Of a stretch of 64,000 bases of DNA, positions 37,266 to 49,300 are shown one piece after another. The position numbers and the translations under genes are program-made. The notes under the pieces were generated by a model that saw nothing but the letters and a program-made list of their open reading frames with translations, ran no database searches and was not told where the DNA came from. Source of the DNA: Rhynochetos jubatus (taxonomy: Eukaryota; Chordata; Aves; Eurypygiformes; Rhynochetidae); the NCBI GenBank assembly GCA_027574665.1, contig CM050673.1:8665420-8729419 (forward strand). Direction: 5' to 3'. How positions within the stretch are numbered: position 1 is the stretch's first letter; every line of letters begins with the position of its first letter.

Positions 37266-39199
37266 CTGGAGCTTCTCGTGGTTTGAGGCCTGGCTTGCTC
37301 CACCCCCTGCTCTTGAGATTCTCCCGGATGTGGGCTGCATTTTGGCTGAATCTTGGGATGGAGCTTCTCGTGGTTTGAGGCCTGGCTTGCTCCAACCCCT
37401 GCTCTTGAGATTCTCCTGGATGTGGGCTGCATTTTGGCTGCATTTTGGGCTGGAGCTTCTCGTGGTTTGAGGCCTGGCTTGCTCCACCCCCTGCTCTTGA
37501 GATTCTCCCGGAGGTGGGCTGCATTTTGGCTGCCTTTTGGGCTGGAGCTTCTCGTGGTTTGAGGCCTGGCTTGCTCCACTCCCTGCTCTTGAGATTCTCC
37601 CGGATGTGGGCTGGATTTTGTTTCCCTTGTGTTCTGGAGCTTCTCGTGGTTTGAGGCCTGGCTTGCTCCACCCCCTGCTCTTGAGATTCTCCCAGATGTG
37701 GGCTGCATTTTGGCTGCCTTTTGGGCTGGAGCTTCTCGTGGTTTGAGGCCTGGCTTGCTCCACCCCCTGCTCTTGAGATTCTCCCGGAGGTGGGCTGCAT
37801 TTTGGCTGCCTTTTGGGCTGGAGCTTCTCGTGGTTTGAGGCCTGGCTTGCTCCATCCCCTGCTCTTGAGATTCTCCCGGATGTGGGCCGGATTTTGGCTG
37901 CCTTTTGGGCTGGAGCTTCTCGTGGTTTGAGGCCTGGCTTGCTCCACCCCCTGCTCTTGAGATTCTCCCGGATGTGGCCTGCATTTTGGCTGCATTTTGG
38001 GCTGGAGCTTCTCGTGGTTTGAGGCCTGGCTTGCTCCACCCCCTGCTCTTGAGATTCTCCCCGAGGTGGGCTGGATTTTGGCTGCCTTTTGGGCTGGAGC
38101 TTCTCGTGGTTTGAGGCCTGGCTTGCTCCACCCCCTGCTCTTGAGATTCTCCCAGATGTGGGCTGCATTTTGGCTGTTTTTTGGGCTGGAGCTTCTCGTG
38201 GTTTGAGGCCTGGCTTGCTCCACCCCCTGCTCTTGAGATTCTCCCGGATATGGGCTGCATTTTGGCTGCCTTTTGGGCTGGAGCTTCTCGTGGTTTGAGG
38301 CCTCGCTTGCTCCACCCCCTGCTCTTGAGATTCTCCCGGATGTGGGCTGCATTTTGGCTGCCTTTTGGGCTGGAGCTTCTCGTGGTTTGGGGCCTGGCTT
38401 GCTCCACCCCCTGCTCTTGAGATTCTCCCGGATGTGGGCTGCATTTTGGCTGCATTTTGGGCTGGAGCTTCTTGTGGTTTGAGGCCTGGCTTGCTCCACC
38501 CCCTGCTCTTGAGATTCTCCCGGATGTGGGCTGCATTGTGGCTGCCTTTTGGGCTGGAGCTTCTCGAGGTTTGAGGCCTGGCTTGCTCCACCCCCTGCTC
38601 TTGAGATTCTCCCGGAGGTGGGCTGCATTTTGGCTGCCTTTTGGGCTGGAGCTTCTCGTGGTTTGAGGCCTGGCTTGCTCCACCCCCTGCTCTTGAGATT
38701 CTCCCGGATGTGGGCTGCATTTTGGCTGCCTTTTGGGATGGAGCTTCTCGTGGTTTGAGGCCTGGCTTGCTCCACCCCCTGCTCTTGAGATTCTCCCGGA
38801 GGTGGGCTGCATTTTGGCTGTTCTTTGGGCTGGAGCTTCTCGTGGTTTGAGGCCTGGCTTGCTCCACACCCTGCTCTTGAGATTCTCCCGGATGTGGGCT
38901 GCATTTTGGCTGCCTTTTGGGCTGGAGCTTCTCGTGGTTTGAGGCCTGGCTTGCTCCGCCCCCTGCTCTTGAGATTCTCCCGGATGTGGCCTGCATTTTG
39001 GCTGCATTTTGGGCTGGAGCTTCTCGTGGTTTGAGGCCTGGCTTGCTCCACCCCCTGCTCTTGAGATTCTCCCAGATGTGGGCTGCATTTTGGCTGCCTT
39101 TTGGGCTGGAGCTTCTCGTGGTTTGAGGCCTGGCTTGCTCCACCCCCTCCTCTTGAGATTCTCACGGAGGTGGGCTGCATTTTGGCTGCATTTTGGGCT

Positions 39200-42100
39200 G
39201 GAGCTTCTCGTGGTTTGAGGCCTGGATTGCTCCACCCCCTGCTCTTGAGATTCTCCCGGATATGGGCTGCATTTTGGCTGCCTTTTGGGCTGGAGCTTCT
39301 CGTGGTTTGAGGCCTGGCTTGCTCCACCCCCTGCTCTTGAGATTCTCCCGGATGTGGGCAGGATTTTGGCTCCCTTGTGGGCTGGAGCTTCTCTAGGTTT
39401 GAGGCCTGGCTTGCTCCACCCCCTGCTCTTGATATTCTCCCGGAGGTGGGCTGCATTTTGGCTGCCTTTTGGGCTGGAGCTTCTCGTGGTTTGAGGCCTG
39501 GCTTGCTCCATCCCCTGCTCTTGAGATTCTCCCGGATGTGGGCCGGATTTTGGCTGCATTTTGGGCTGGAGCTTCTCGTGGTTTGAGGCCTGGCTTGCTC
39601 CACCCCCTGCTCTTGAGATTCTCCCGGATGTGGGCTGCATTTTGGCTGAATCTTGGGCTGGAGCTTCTCGTGGTTTGAGGCCTGGCTTGCTCCAACCCCT
39701 GCTCTTGAGATTCTCCCGGATGTGGCCTGCATTTTGGCTGCATTTTGGGCTGGAGCTTCTTGTGGTTTGAGGCCTGGCTTGCTCCACCCCCTGCTCTTGA
39801 GATTCTCCCGGAGGTGGGCTGCATTTTGGCTGCCTTTTGAGCTGGAGCTTCTCGTGGTTTGAGGCCTGGCTTGCTCCACCCCCTGCTCTTGAGATTCTCC
39901 CGGAGGTGGGCTGCATTTTGGCTGCCTTTTTGGCTGGAGCTTCTCGGGGTTTGAGGCCTGGCTTGCTCCACCCCCTGTTCTTGAGATTCTCCCGGAGGTG
40001 GGCTGCATTTTGGCTGCCTTTTGGGCTGGAGCTTCTCGTGGTTTGAGGCCTGGCTTGCTCCACCCCCTGCTCTTGAGATTCTCCCGGATATGGGCTGCAT
40101 TTTGGCTGCCTGTTGGGCTGGAGCTTCTTGTGGTTTGAGGCCTGGCTTGCTCCACCCCCTGCTCTTGAGATTCTCCCGGATGTGGGCTGGAGTTTGGCTG
40201 CCTTTTGGGCTGGAGCTTCTCGAGGTTTGAGGCCTGGCTTGCTCCACCCCCTGCTGTTGAGATTCTCCCGGATGTGGGCTGGATTTTGGCTGCCTTTTGG
40301 GCTGGAGCTTCTCGTGGTTTGAGGCCTGGCTTGCTCCACCCCCTGCTCTTGAGATTCTCCCAGATGTGGGCTGCATTTTGGCTGCCTTTTGGGCTGGAGC
40401 TTCTCGTGGTTTGAGGCCTGGCTTGCTCCACCCCCTGCTCTTGAGATTCTCCCGGAGGTGGGCTGCATTTTGGCTGCCTTTTGGGCTGGAGCTTCTCGTG
40501 GTTTGAGGCCTGGCTTGCTCCACCCCCTGCTCTTCATATTCTCCCGGATGTGGGCTGGATTTTGGCTGCATTTTGGGCTGGAGCTTCTCGTGGTTTGAGG
40601 CCTGGCTTGCTCCACCCCCTGCTCTTGAGATTCTCCTGGATATGGACTGCATTTTGGCTGATTCTTGGGCTGGAGCTTCTCGTGGTTTGAGGCCTGCCTT
40701 GCTCCACCCCCTGCTCTTCATATTCTCCCGGATGTGGGCTGGATTTTGTCTGCATTTTGGGCTGGAGCTTCTCGTGGTTTGAGGCCTGGCTTGCTCCACC
40801 CCCTGCTCTTGAGATTCTCCCGGATGTGGGCTGCATTTTGGCTGCCTTTTGGGCTGGAGCTTCTCGTGGTTTGAGGCCTGGCTTGCTCCACCCCCTGCTC
40901 TTGAGATTCTCCCGGAGGTGGGCTGCATTTTGGCTGTATTTTGGGCTGGAGCTTCTCGTGGTTTGAGGCCTGGCTTGCTCCACCCCCTGCTCTTGAGATT
41001 CTCCCGGAGGTGGGCTGCATTTTGGCTGCCTTTTGGGCTGGAGCTTCTCGTGGTTTGGGGCCTGGCTTGCTCCACCCCCTGCTCTTGAGATTCTCCCGGA
41101 TGTGGGCTGGATTTTGGCTGCCTTTTGGGCTGGAGCTTCTCGTGGTTTGAGGCCTGGCTTGCTCCACCCCCTGCTCTTGAGATTCTCCCGGATGTGGGCT
41201 GGATTTTGGCTGCATTTTGGGCAGGAGCTTCTCGTGGTTTGAGGCCTGGCTTGCTCCACCCCCTGCTCTTGAGATTCTCCCGGATGTGGGCTGGATTTTG
41301 GCTGAATCTCGGGCTGGAGCTTCTTGTGTTTTGAGGCCTGGCTTGCTCCACCCCCTGCTCTTGATATTCTCCCGGATGTGGGCTGCATTTTGGCTCCCTT
41401 GTGGGCTGGAGCTTCTCGTGGTTTGAGGCCTGGCTTGCTCCACCCCCTGCTCTTGAGATTCTCCCGGAGGTGGGCTGCATTTTGGCTGATTCTTGGCCTG
41501 GAGCTTCTCGTGGTTTGAGGCCTGGCTTGCTCCACCCCCTGCTCTTGAGATTCTCCGGGATGTGGGCTGCATTTTGGCTGCATTTTGGGCTGGAGCTTCT
41601 CGTGGTTTGAGGCCTGGCTTGCTCCACCCCCTGCTCTTGAGATTCTCCCGGATGTGGGCTGCATTTTGGCTGCCTTTTGCGCTGGAGCTTCTCGGGCTTT
41701 GAGGCCTGGCTTGCTCCACCCCCTGCTCTTGAGATTCTCCCGGATGTGGGCTGCATTTTGGCTGTTTTTTGGGCTGGAGCTTCTCGTGGTTTGAGGCCTG
41801 GCTTGCTCCACCCCCTGCTCTTGAGATTCTCCCGGATATGGGCTGCATTTTGGCTGCCTTTTGGGCTGGAGCTTCTCGTGGTTTGAGGCCTGGCTTGCTC
41901 CACCCCCTGCTCTTGAGATTCTCCCGGATGTGGGCTGCATTTTGGCTGCCTTTTGGGCTGGAGCTTCTCATGGTTTGAGGCCTGGCTTGCTCCACCCCCT
42001 GCTCTTGAGATTCTCCCGGATGTGGGCTGCATTTTGGCTGCCTTTTGGGCTGGAGCTTCTCGTGGTTTGAGGCCTGGCTTGCTCCACCCCCTGCTCTTGA

Positions 42101-45100
42101 GATTCTCCCGGATGTGGGCTGCATTTTGGCTGCATTTTGGGCTGGAGCTTCTCGTGGTTTGAGGCCTGGCTTGCTCCACCCCCTGCTCTTGAGATTCTCC
42201 CAGATGTGGCCTGCATTTTGGCTGCCTTTTGGGCTGGAGCTTCTCGTGGTTTGAGGCCTGGCTTGCTCCACCCCCTGCTCTTGAGATTCTCCCGGATGTG
42301 GGCTGCATTTTGGCTGTTTTTTGGGCTGGAGCTTCTCGTGGTTTGAGGCCTGGCTTGCTCCACCCCCTGCTCTTGAGATTCTCCCGGATATGGGCTGCAT
42401 TTTGGCGGCCTTTTGGGCTGGAGCTTCTCGTGGTTTGAGGCCTGGCTTCCTCCACCCCCTGCTCTTGAGATTCTCCCGGATGTGGGCTGGATTTTGGCTC
42501 CCTTGTGGGCTGGAGCTTCTCTAGGTTTGAGGCCTGGCTTGCTCCACCCCCTGCTCTTGATATTCTCCCGGAGGTGGGCTGCATTTTGGCTGCCTTTTGG
42601 GCTGGAGCTTCTCGTGGTTTGAGGCCTGGCTTGCTACATCCCCTGCTCTTGAGATGCTCCCGGATGTGGGCCGGATTTTGGCTGCATTTTGGGCTGGAGC
42701 TTCTCGTGGTTTGAGGCCTGGCTTGCTCCACCCCCTGCTCTTGAGATTCTCCCGGATGTGGGCTGCATTTTGGCTGAATCTTGGGCTGGAGCTTCTCGTG
42801 GTTTGAGGCCTGGCTTGCTCCACCCCCTGCTCTTGAGATTCTCCCGGATGTGGGCTGAATTTTGGCTGTTTTTTGGGCTGGAGCTTCTCGTGGTTTGAGG
42901 CCTGGCTTGCTCCACACCCTGCTCTTGAGATTCTCCCGGATATGGGCTGCATTTTGGCTGCCTTTTGGGCTGGAGCTTCTCGTGGTTTGAGGCCTGGCTT
43001 GCTCCACCCCCTGCTCTTGAGATTCTCCCGGATGTGGGCTGCATTTTGGCTGCCTTTTGGGCTGGAGCTTCTCATGGTTTGAGGCCTGGCTGCTCCACCC
43101 CCTGCTCTTGAGATTCTCCCGGATGTGGGCTGCATTTTGGCTGCCTTTTGGGCTGGAGCTTCTCGTGGTTTGAGGCCTGGCTTGCTCCACCCCCTGCTCT
43201 TGAGATTCTCCCGGATGTGGGCTGCATTTTGGCTGCCTTTTGGGCTGGAGCTTCCCGTGGTTTGAGGCCTGGCTTGCTCCACCCCCTGCTCTTGAGATTC
43301 TCCCGGATGTGGCCTGCATTTTGGCTGCCTTTTGGGCTGGAGCTTCTCGTGGTTTGAGGCCTGGCTTGCTCCACCCCCTGCTCTTGAGATTCTCCCGGAT
43401 GTGGCCTGCATTTTGGCTGCCTTTTGGGCTGGAGCTTCTCGTGGTTTGAGGCCTGGCTTGCTCCACCCCCTGCTCTTGAGATTCTCCCGGATATGGGCTG
43501 CATTTTGGCTGCCTTTTGGGCTGGAGCTTCTCGTGGTTTGAGGCCTGGCTTCCTCCACCCCCTGCTCTTGAGATTCTCCCGGATGTGGGCTGGATTTTGG
43601 CTCCCTTGTGGGCTGGAGCTTCTCTAGGTTTGAGGCCTGGCTTGCTCCAGCCCCTGCTCTTGATATTCTCCCGGATGTGGGCTGGATTTTGGCTGCATTT
43701 TGGGCTGGAGCTTCTCGAGGTTTGAGGCCTGGCTTGCTCCAGCCCCTGCTCTTGAGATGCTCCCGGATGTGGGCTGGATTTTGGCTGCATTTTGGGCTGG
43801 AGCTTCTCGTGGTTTGAGGCCTGGCTTGCTCCACCCCCTGCTCTTGAGATTCTCCCGGATGTGGGCTGCATTTTGGCTGAATCTTGGGCTGGAGCTTCTC
43901 GTGGTTTGAGGCCTGGCTTGCTCCACCCCCTGCTCTTGAGATTCTCCCGGATGTGGCCTGCATTTTGGCTGCATTTTGGGCTGGAGCTTCTCGTGGTTTC
44001 AGGCCTGGCTTGCTCCACCCCCTGCTCTTGAGATTCTCCCGGAGGTGGGCTGCATTTTGGCTGCCTTTTGGGCTGGAGCTTCTCGTGGTTTGAGGCCTGG
44101 CTTGCTCCACCCCCTGCTCTTGAGATTCTCCCGGATGTGGGCTGGATTTTGGCTGCCTTTTCGGCTGGAGCTTCTCTAGGTTTGAGGCCTGGCTTGCTCC
44201 ACCCCCTGCTCTTGAGATTCTCCCGGAGGTGGGCTGCATTTTGGCTGCCTTTTGGGCTGGAGCTTCTCGTGGTTTGAGGCCTGGCTTGCTCCAACCCCTG
44301 CTCTTGAGATTCTCCCGGATGTGGCCTGCATTTTGGCTGCATTTTGGGCTGGAGCTTCTCGTGGTTTGAGGCCTGGCTTGCTCCACCCCCTGCTCTTGAG
44401 ATTCTCCCAGAGGTGGGCTGCATTTTGGCTGCCTTTGGGGCTGGAGCTTCTCGGGGTTTGAGGCCTGGCTTGCTCCACCCCCTGCTCTTGAGATTCTCCC
44501 AGATGTGGGCTGTATTTTGGCTGTTTTTTGGGCTGGAGCTTCTCGTGGTTTGAGGCCTGGCTTGCTCCACCCCCTGCTCTTGAGATTCTCCCGGATATGG
44601 GCTGCATTTTGGCTGCCTTTTGGGCTGGAGCTTCTCGTGGTTTGAGGCCTGGCTTGCTCCACCCCCTGCTCTTGAGATTCTCCCGGATGTGGGCTGCATT
44701 TTGGCTGCCTTTTGGGCTGGAGCTTCTCGTGGTTTGGGGCCTGGCTTGCTCCACCCCCTGCTCTTGAGATTCTCCCGGATGTGGGCCGGATTTTGGCTGC
44801 ATTTTGGGCTGGAGCTTCTCATGGTTTGAGGCCTGGCTTGCTCCATCCCCTGCTCTTGAGATTCTCGCGGATGTGGGCAGGATTTTGGCTCCCTTTTGGG
44901 CTGGAGCTTCTCGAGGTTTGAGGCCTGGCTTGCTCCACCCCCTGCTCTTGAGATTCTCCCGGATGTGGGCTGGATTTTGGCTGCATTTTGGCCGGAGCTT
45001 CTCGTGGTTTGAGGCCTGGCTTGCTCCACCCCCTGCTCTTGAGATTCTCCCAGATGTGGGCTGCATTTTGGCTGCATTTTGGGCTGGAGCTTCTCGTGGT

Positions 45101-46300
45101 TTGAGGCCTGGCTTGCTCCACCCCCTGCTCTTCATATTCTCCCGGATGTGGGCTGGATTTTGGCTGCATTTTGGGCTGGAGCTTCTCGTGGTTTGAGGCC
45201 TGGCTTGCTCCACCCCCTGCTCTTGAGATTCTCCCGGATGTGGGCTGCATTTTGGCTGCCTTTTGGGCTGGAGCTTCTCATGGTTTGAGGCCTGGCTTGC
45301 TCCACCCCCTGCTCTTGAGATTCTCCCGGAGGTGGGCTGCATTTTGGCTGCATTTTGGGCTGGAGCTTCTCGTGGTTTGAGGCCTGGCTTGCTCCACCCC
45401 CTGCTCTTGAGATTCTCCCGGATGTGGGCTGCATTTTGGCTGCCTTTTGGGCTGGAGCTTCTCCTGGTTTGGGGCCTGGCTTGCTCCACCCCCTGCTCTT
45501 GAGATTCTCCCTGATGTGGGCTGGATTTTGGCTGCATTTTGGGCTGGAGCTTCTCGTGGTTTGAGGCCTGGCTTGCTCCACCCCCTGCTCTTGAGATTCC
45601 CCGGATGTGGGCTGCATTTTGGCTGCCTTTTGGGCTGGAGCTTCTCGTGGTTTGAGGCCTGGCTTGCTCCACCCCCTGCTCTTGAGATTCTCCTGGATAT
45701 GGACTGCATTTTGGCTGATTCTTGGGCTGGAGCTTCTCGTGGTTTGAGGCCTGGCTTGCTCCACCCCCTGCTCTTGATATTCTCCCGGATGTGGGCTGCA
45801 TTTTGGCTGCCTTTTGGGCTGGAGCTTCTCGAGGTTTGAGGCCTGGCTTGCTCCACCCCCTGCTCTTGAGATTCTCCCGGATGTGGGCTGGATTTTGGCT
45901 CCCTTGTGGGCTGGAGCTTCTCTAGGTTTGAGGCCTGGCTTGCTCCACCCCCTGCTCTTGATATTCTCCCGGATGTGGGCTGGATTTTGGCTGCATTTTG
46001 GGCTGGAGCTTCTCGAGGTTTGAGGCCTGGCTTGCTCCATCCCCTGCTCTTGAGATGCTCCCGGATGTGGGCTGGATTTTGGCTGCATTTTGGGCTGGAG
46101 CTTCTCGAGGTTTGAGGCCTGGCTTGCTCCACCCCCTGCTCTTGAGATTCTCCCGGATGTGGGCTGCATTTTGGCTGAATCTTGGGCTGGAGCTTCTCGT
46201 GGTTTGAGGCCTGGCTTGCTCCACCCCCTGCTCTTGAGATTCTCCCGGATGTGGCCTGCATTTTGGCTGCATTTTGGGCTGGAGCTTCTCGTGGTTTGAG
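39200..46300. repeat. Cassette of about six units present four times
   Basis: A run of units begins with GGATATGGGC, then GGCTCCCTTGTGGGC joined to CTTCTCTAGGTTTGAGG, then CTTGATATT, then CCATCCCC or CCAGCCCC with GGGCCGG or GGGCTGG, then GGCTGAATCTTGGGC. It appears from about 39,260, 42,388, 43,490 and 45,790. The first two are exactly 34 units apart (3,128 bases). Later spacings are 1,103 and 2,298 bases. The third and fourth share GAGATGCTCCCGG. Spacing that is nearly a whole number of units points to block transfer within the array. Confidence 0.82.
43081..45622. repeat. Three 91-bp units of independent origin
   Basis: One-base deletions occur near 43,090 (CCTGGCTGCTCC, one T lost), 44,993 (the TTGGCCGGAGC type common at 17-27 kb) and 45,600 (GAGATTCCCCGG, lacking one base of TTCTCCCGG). 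The last form recurs once, near 61,304. Otherwise this stretch is ordinary array. Confidence 0.9.
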
Positions 46301-49300
46301 GCCTGGCTTGCTCCACCCCCTGCTCTTGAGATTCTCCCAGAGGTGGGCTGCATTTTGGCTGCCTTTTGGGCTGGAGCTTCTCGGGGTTTGAGGCCTGGCT
46401 TGCTCCACCCCCTGCTCTTGAGATTCTCCCAGATGTGGGCTGCATTTTGGCTGTTTTTTGGGCTGGAGCTTCTCGTGGTTTGAGGCCTGGCTTGCTCCAC
46501 CCCCTGCTCTTGAGATTCTCACGGATATGGGCTGCATTTTGGCTGCCTTTTGGGCTGGAGCTTCTCGTGGTTTGAGGCCTGGCTTGCTCCACCCCCTGCT
46601 CTTGAGATTCTCCCGGAGGTGGGCTGCATTTTGGCTGCCTTTTGGGCTGGAGCTTCTCGTGGTTTGGGGCCTGGCTTGCTCCACCCCCTGCTCTTGAGAT
46701 TCTCCCGGATGTGGGCCGGATTTTGGCTGCATTTTGGGCTGGAGCTTCTCGAGGTTTGAGGCCTGGCTTGCTCCACCCCCTGCTCTTGAGATTCTCCCGG
46801 ATGTGGGCAGGATTTTGGCTCCCTTTTGGGCTGGAGCTTCTCGAGGTTTGAGGCCTGGCTTGCTCCACCCCCTGCTCTTGAGATTCTCCCGGATGTGGGC
46901 TGGATTTTGGCTGCATTTTGGGCTGGAGCTTCTCGTGGTTTGAGGCCTGGCTTGCTCCACCCCCTGCTCTTGAGATTCTCCCGGATGTGGGCTGCATTTT
47001 GGCTGCCTTTTGGGCTGGAGCTTCTCGTGGTTTGAGGCCTGGCTTGCTCCACCCCCTGCTCTTGAGATTCTCCCGGATGTGGCCTGCATTTTGGCTGCAT
47101 TTTGGGCTGGAGCTTCTCTAGGTTTGAGGCCTGGCTTGCTCCACCCCCTGCTCTTGAGATTCTCCCGGATGTGGGCTGGATTTTGGCTCCCTTTTGGGCT
47201 GGAGCTTCTCTGGGTTTGAGGCCTGGCTTGCTGTACCCCCTGCTCTTGATATTCTCCCGGATGTGGGCTGCATTTTGGCTGCCTTTTGGGCTGGAGCTTC
47301 TCGTGGTTTGAGGCCTGGCTTGCTCCACCACCTGCTCTTGAGTTTCTCCCGGATGTGGGCTGGATTTTGGCTGCCTTTTGGGCTGGAGCTTCTCGTGGTT
47401 TGAGGCCTGGCTTGCTCCACCCCCTGCTCTTGAGATTCTCCCGGATATGGGATGGATTTTGGCTGTCTTTTGGGCTGAAGCTTGTCGTGGTTTGAGGCCT
47501 GGCTTGCTCCACCCCCTGCTCTTGAGATTCTCCCGGAGGTGGGCTGCATTTTGGCTGCCTTTTGGGCTGGAGCTTCTCGTGGTTTGAGGCCTGGCTTGCT
47601 CCACACCCTGCTCTTGAGATTCTCCCGGATGTGGGCTGCATTTTGGCTCCCTTTTGGGCTGGAGCTTCTCGTGGTTTGAGGCCTGGCTTGCTCCAACCCC
47701 TGCTCTTGAGATTCTCCTGGATGTGGGCTGCATTTTGGCTGATTCTTGGGCTGGAGCTTCTCGTGGTTTGAGGCCTGGCTTGCTCCACCCCCTGCTCTTG
47801 AGATTCTCCCGGATGTGGGTAGGATTTTGGCTGCCTTTTGGGCTGGAGCTTCTCGTGGTTTGAGGCCTGGCTTGCTCCACGCCCTGCTCTTGAGATTCTC
47901 CCGGATGCGGGCTGGATTTTGGCTGCCTTTTGGGCTGGAGCTTCTCAAGGTTTGAGGCCTGGCTTGCTCCACCCCCTGCTCTTGAGGTTCTCCCGGATAT
48001 GGGCTGCATTTTGGCTGCGTTTTGGGCTGGAGCTTCTCGTGGTTTGAGGCCTGGCTTTCTCCACCCCCTGCTCTTGAGATTCTCCCGGATGTGGGCTGCA
48101 TTTTGGCTGCCTTTTGGGCTGGAGCTTCTCGTGGTTTGAGGCCTGGCTTGCTCCACCCCCTGCTCTTGAGATTCTGCCAGATGTCGGCTGCATTTTGGCT
48201 GCCTTTTGGGCTGGAGCTTCTCGTGGTTTGAGGCCTGGCTTGCTCCACCCCCTGCTCTTGAGATCCTCCTGGAGGTGGGCTGCATTTTGGCTGCCTTTTG
48301 GGCTGGAAATTCTCGTGGTTTGAGGCCTGGCTTGCTCCACCCCCTGCTCTTGAGATTCTCCTGGATGTGGGCTGGATTTTGTCTGCCTTTTGGGCTGGAG
48401 CTTCTCATGGTTTGAGGCCTGGCTTGCTCCACCCCCTGCTCTTGAGATTCTCCCGGATGTGGGCTGCATTTTGGCTGCATTTTGGGCTGGAGCTTCTCGT
48501 GGTTTGAGGCCTGTCTTGCTCCACCCCCTGCTCTTGAAATTGTCCCGGATATAGGCTGCATTTTGGCTGCCTTTTGCGCTGGAGCTTCTCGTGGTTTGAG
48601 GCCTGGCTTGCTCCACCCCCTGCTCTTGAGATTCTCCCGGATGTGGGCTGCATTATGGCTGATTCTTGGGCTGGAGCTTCTCGTGGTTTGAGGCCTGGCT
48701 TGCTCCACCCCCTGCTCTTGAGATTCTCCTGGATGTGGGCTGCATTTTGGCTGCCTTTTGGGCTGGAGCTTCTCGTGGTTTGAGGCCTGGCTTGCTCCAC
48801 CCCCTGCTCTTGAGATTCTCCCGGATGTGGGCTGCATTTTGGCTGCCTTTTGGGCTGGAGCTTCTCGTGGTTTGAGGCCTGGCTTGCTCCACCCACTGCT
48901 CTTGAGATTCTCCCGGATGTGGGCTGCATTTTGGCTGCCTTTTGGGCTGGAGCTTCTCGTGGTTTGAGGCCTGGCTTGCTCCATCCCCTGCTCTTGAGAT
49001 TCTCTCGGATGCGGGCTGCATTTTGGCTGCCTTTTGGGCTGGAGCTTCTTGTGGTTTGAGGCCTGGCTTGCTCCACCCCCTGCTCTTGAGATTCTGCCAG
49101 ATGTGGGCTGCATTTTGGCTGCCTTTTGGGCTGGAGCTTCTCGTGGTTTGAGGCCTGGCTTGCTCCACCCCCTGCTCTTGAGATCCTCCCGGAGGTGGGC
49201 TGCATTTTGGCTGCCTTTTGGGCTGGAGCTTCTTGCGGTTTGAGGCCTGCCTTGCTCCAACCCCTGCTCTTGATATTCTCCTGGATGTGGGCTGGATTTT

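Larger units (their letters stand above)
28685..43080. repeat. Length-stable core: about 156 units without an indel
   Basis: From the end of the second 93-bp unit at 28,684 to a one-base deletion near 43,090 the phase does not move. That is 14.4 kb of exact 92-bp units, whereas 15.6-26.4 kb has 15 one-base deletions. Variants that place a stop on the reverse strand (CTTCATTTTGG, CTCATGG, CTCTAGG) are also scarcer here, and the longest apparent reverse frames (2,223 and 2,315 codons) lie in this stretch. The segment looks more homogenised than its neighbours. Confidence 0.9.

Noticed and set aside
33668-40615. Reverse-strand open frame of 2,315 codons (and others of 2,223, 1,894, 1,523 and 1,324 codons) as real protein genes
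   Set aside because: All three reverse phases are open at the same time. Many starts are GTG inside an ordinary unit, the frame is insensitive to phase, and the consensus simply lacks reverse-strand stops. There is no unique N- or C-terminal sequence, promoter or splice context.
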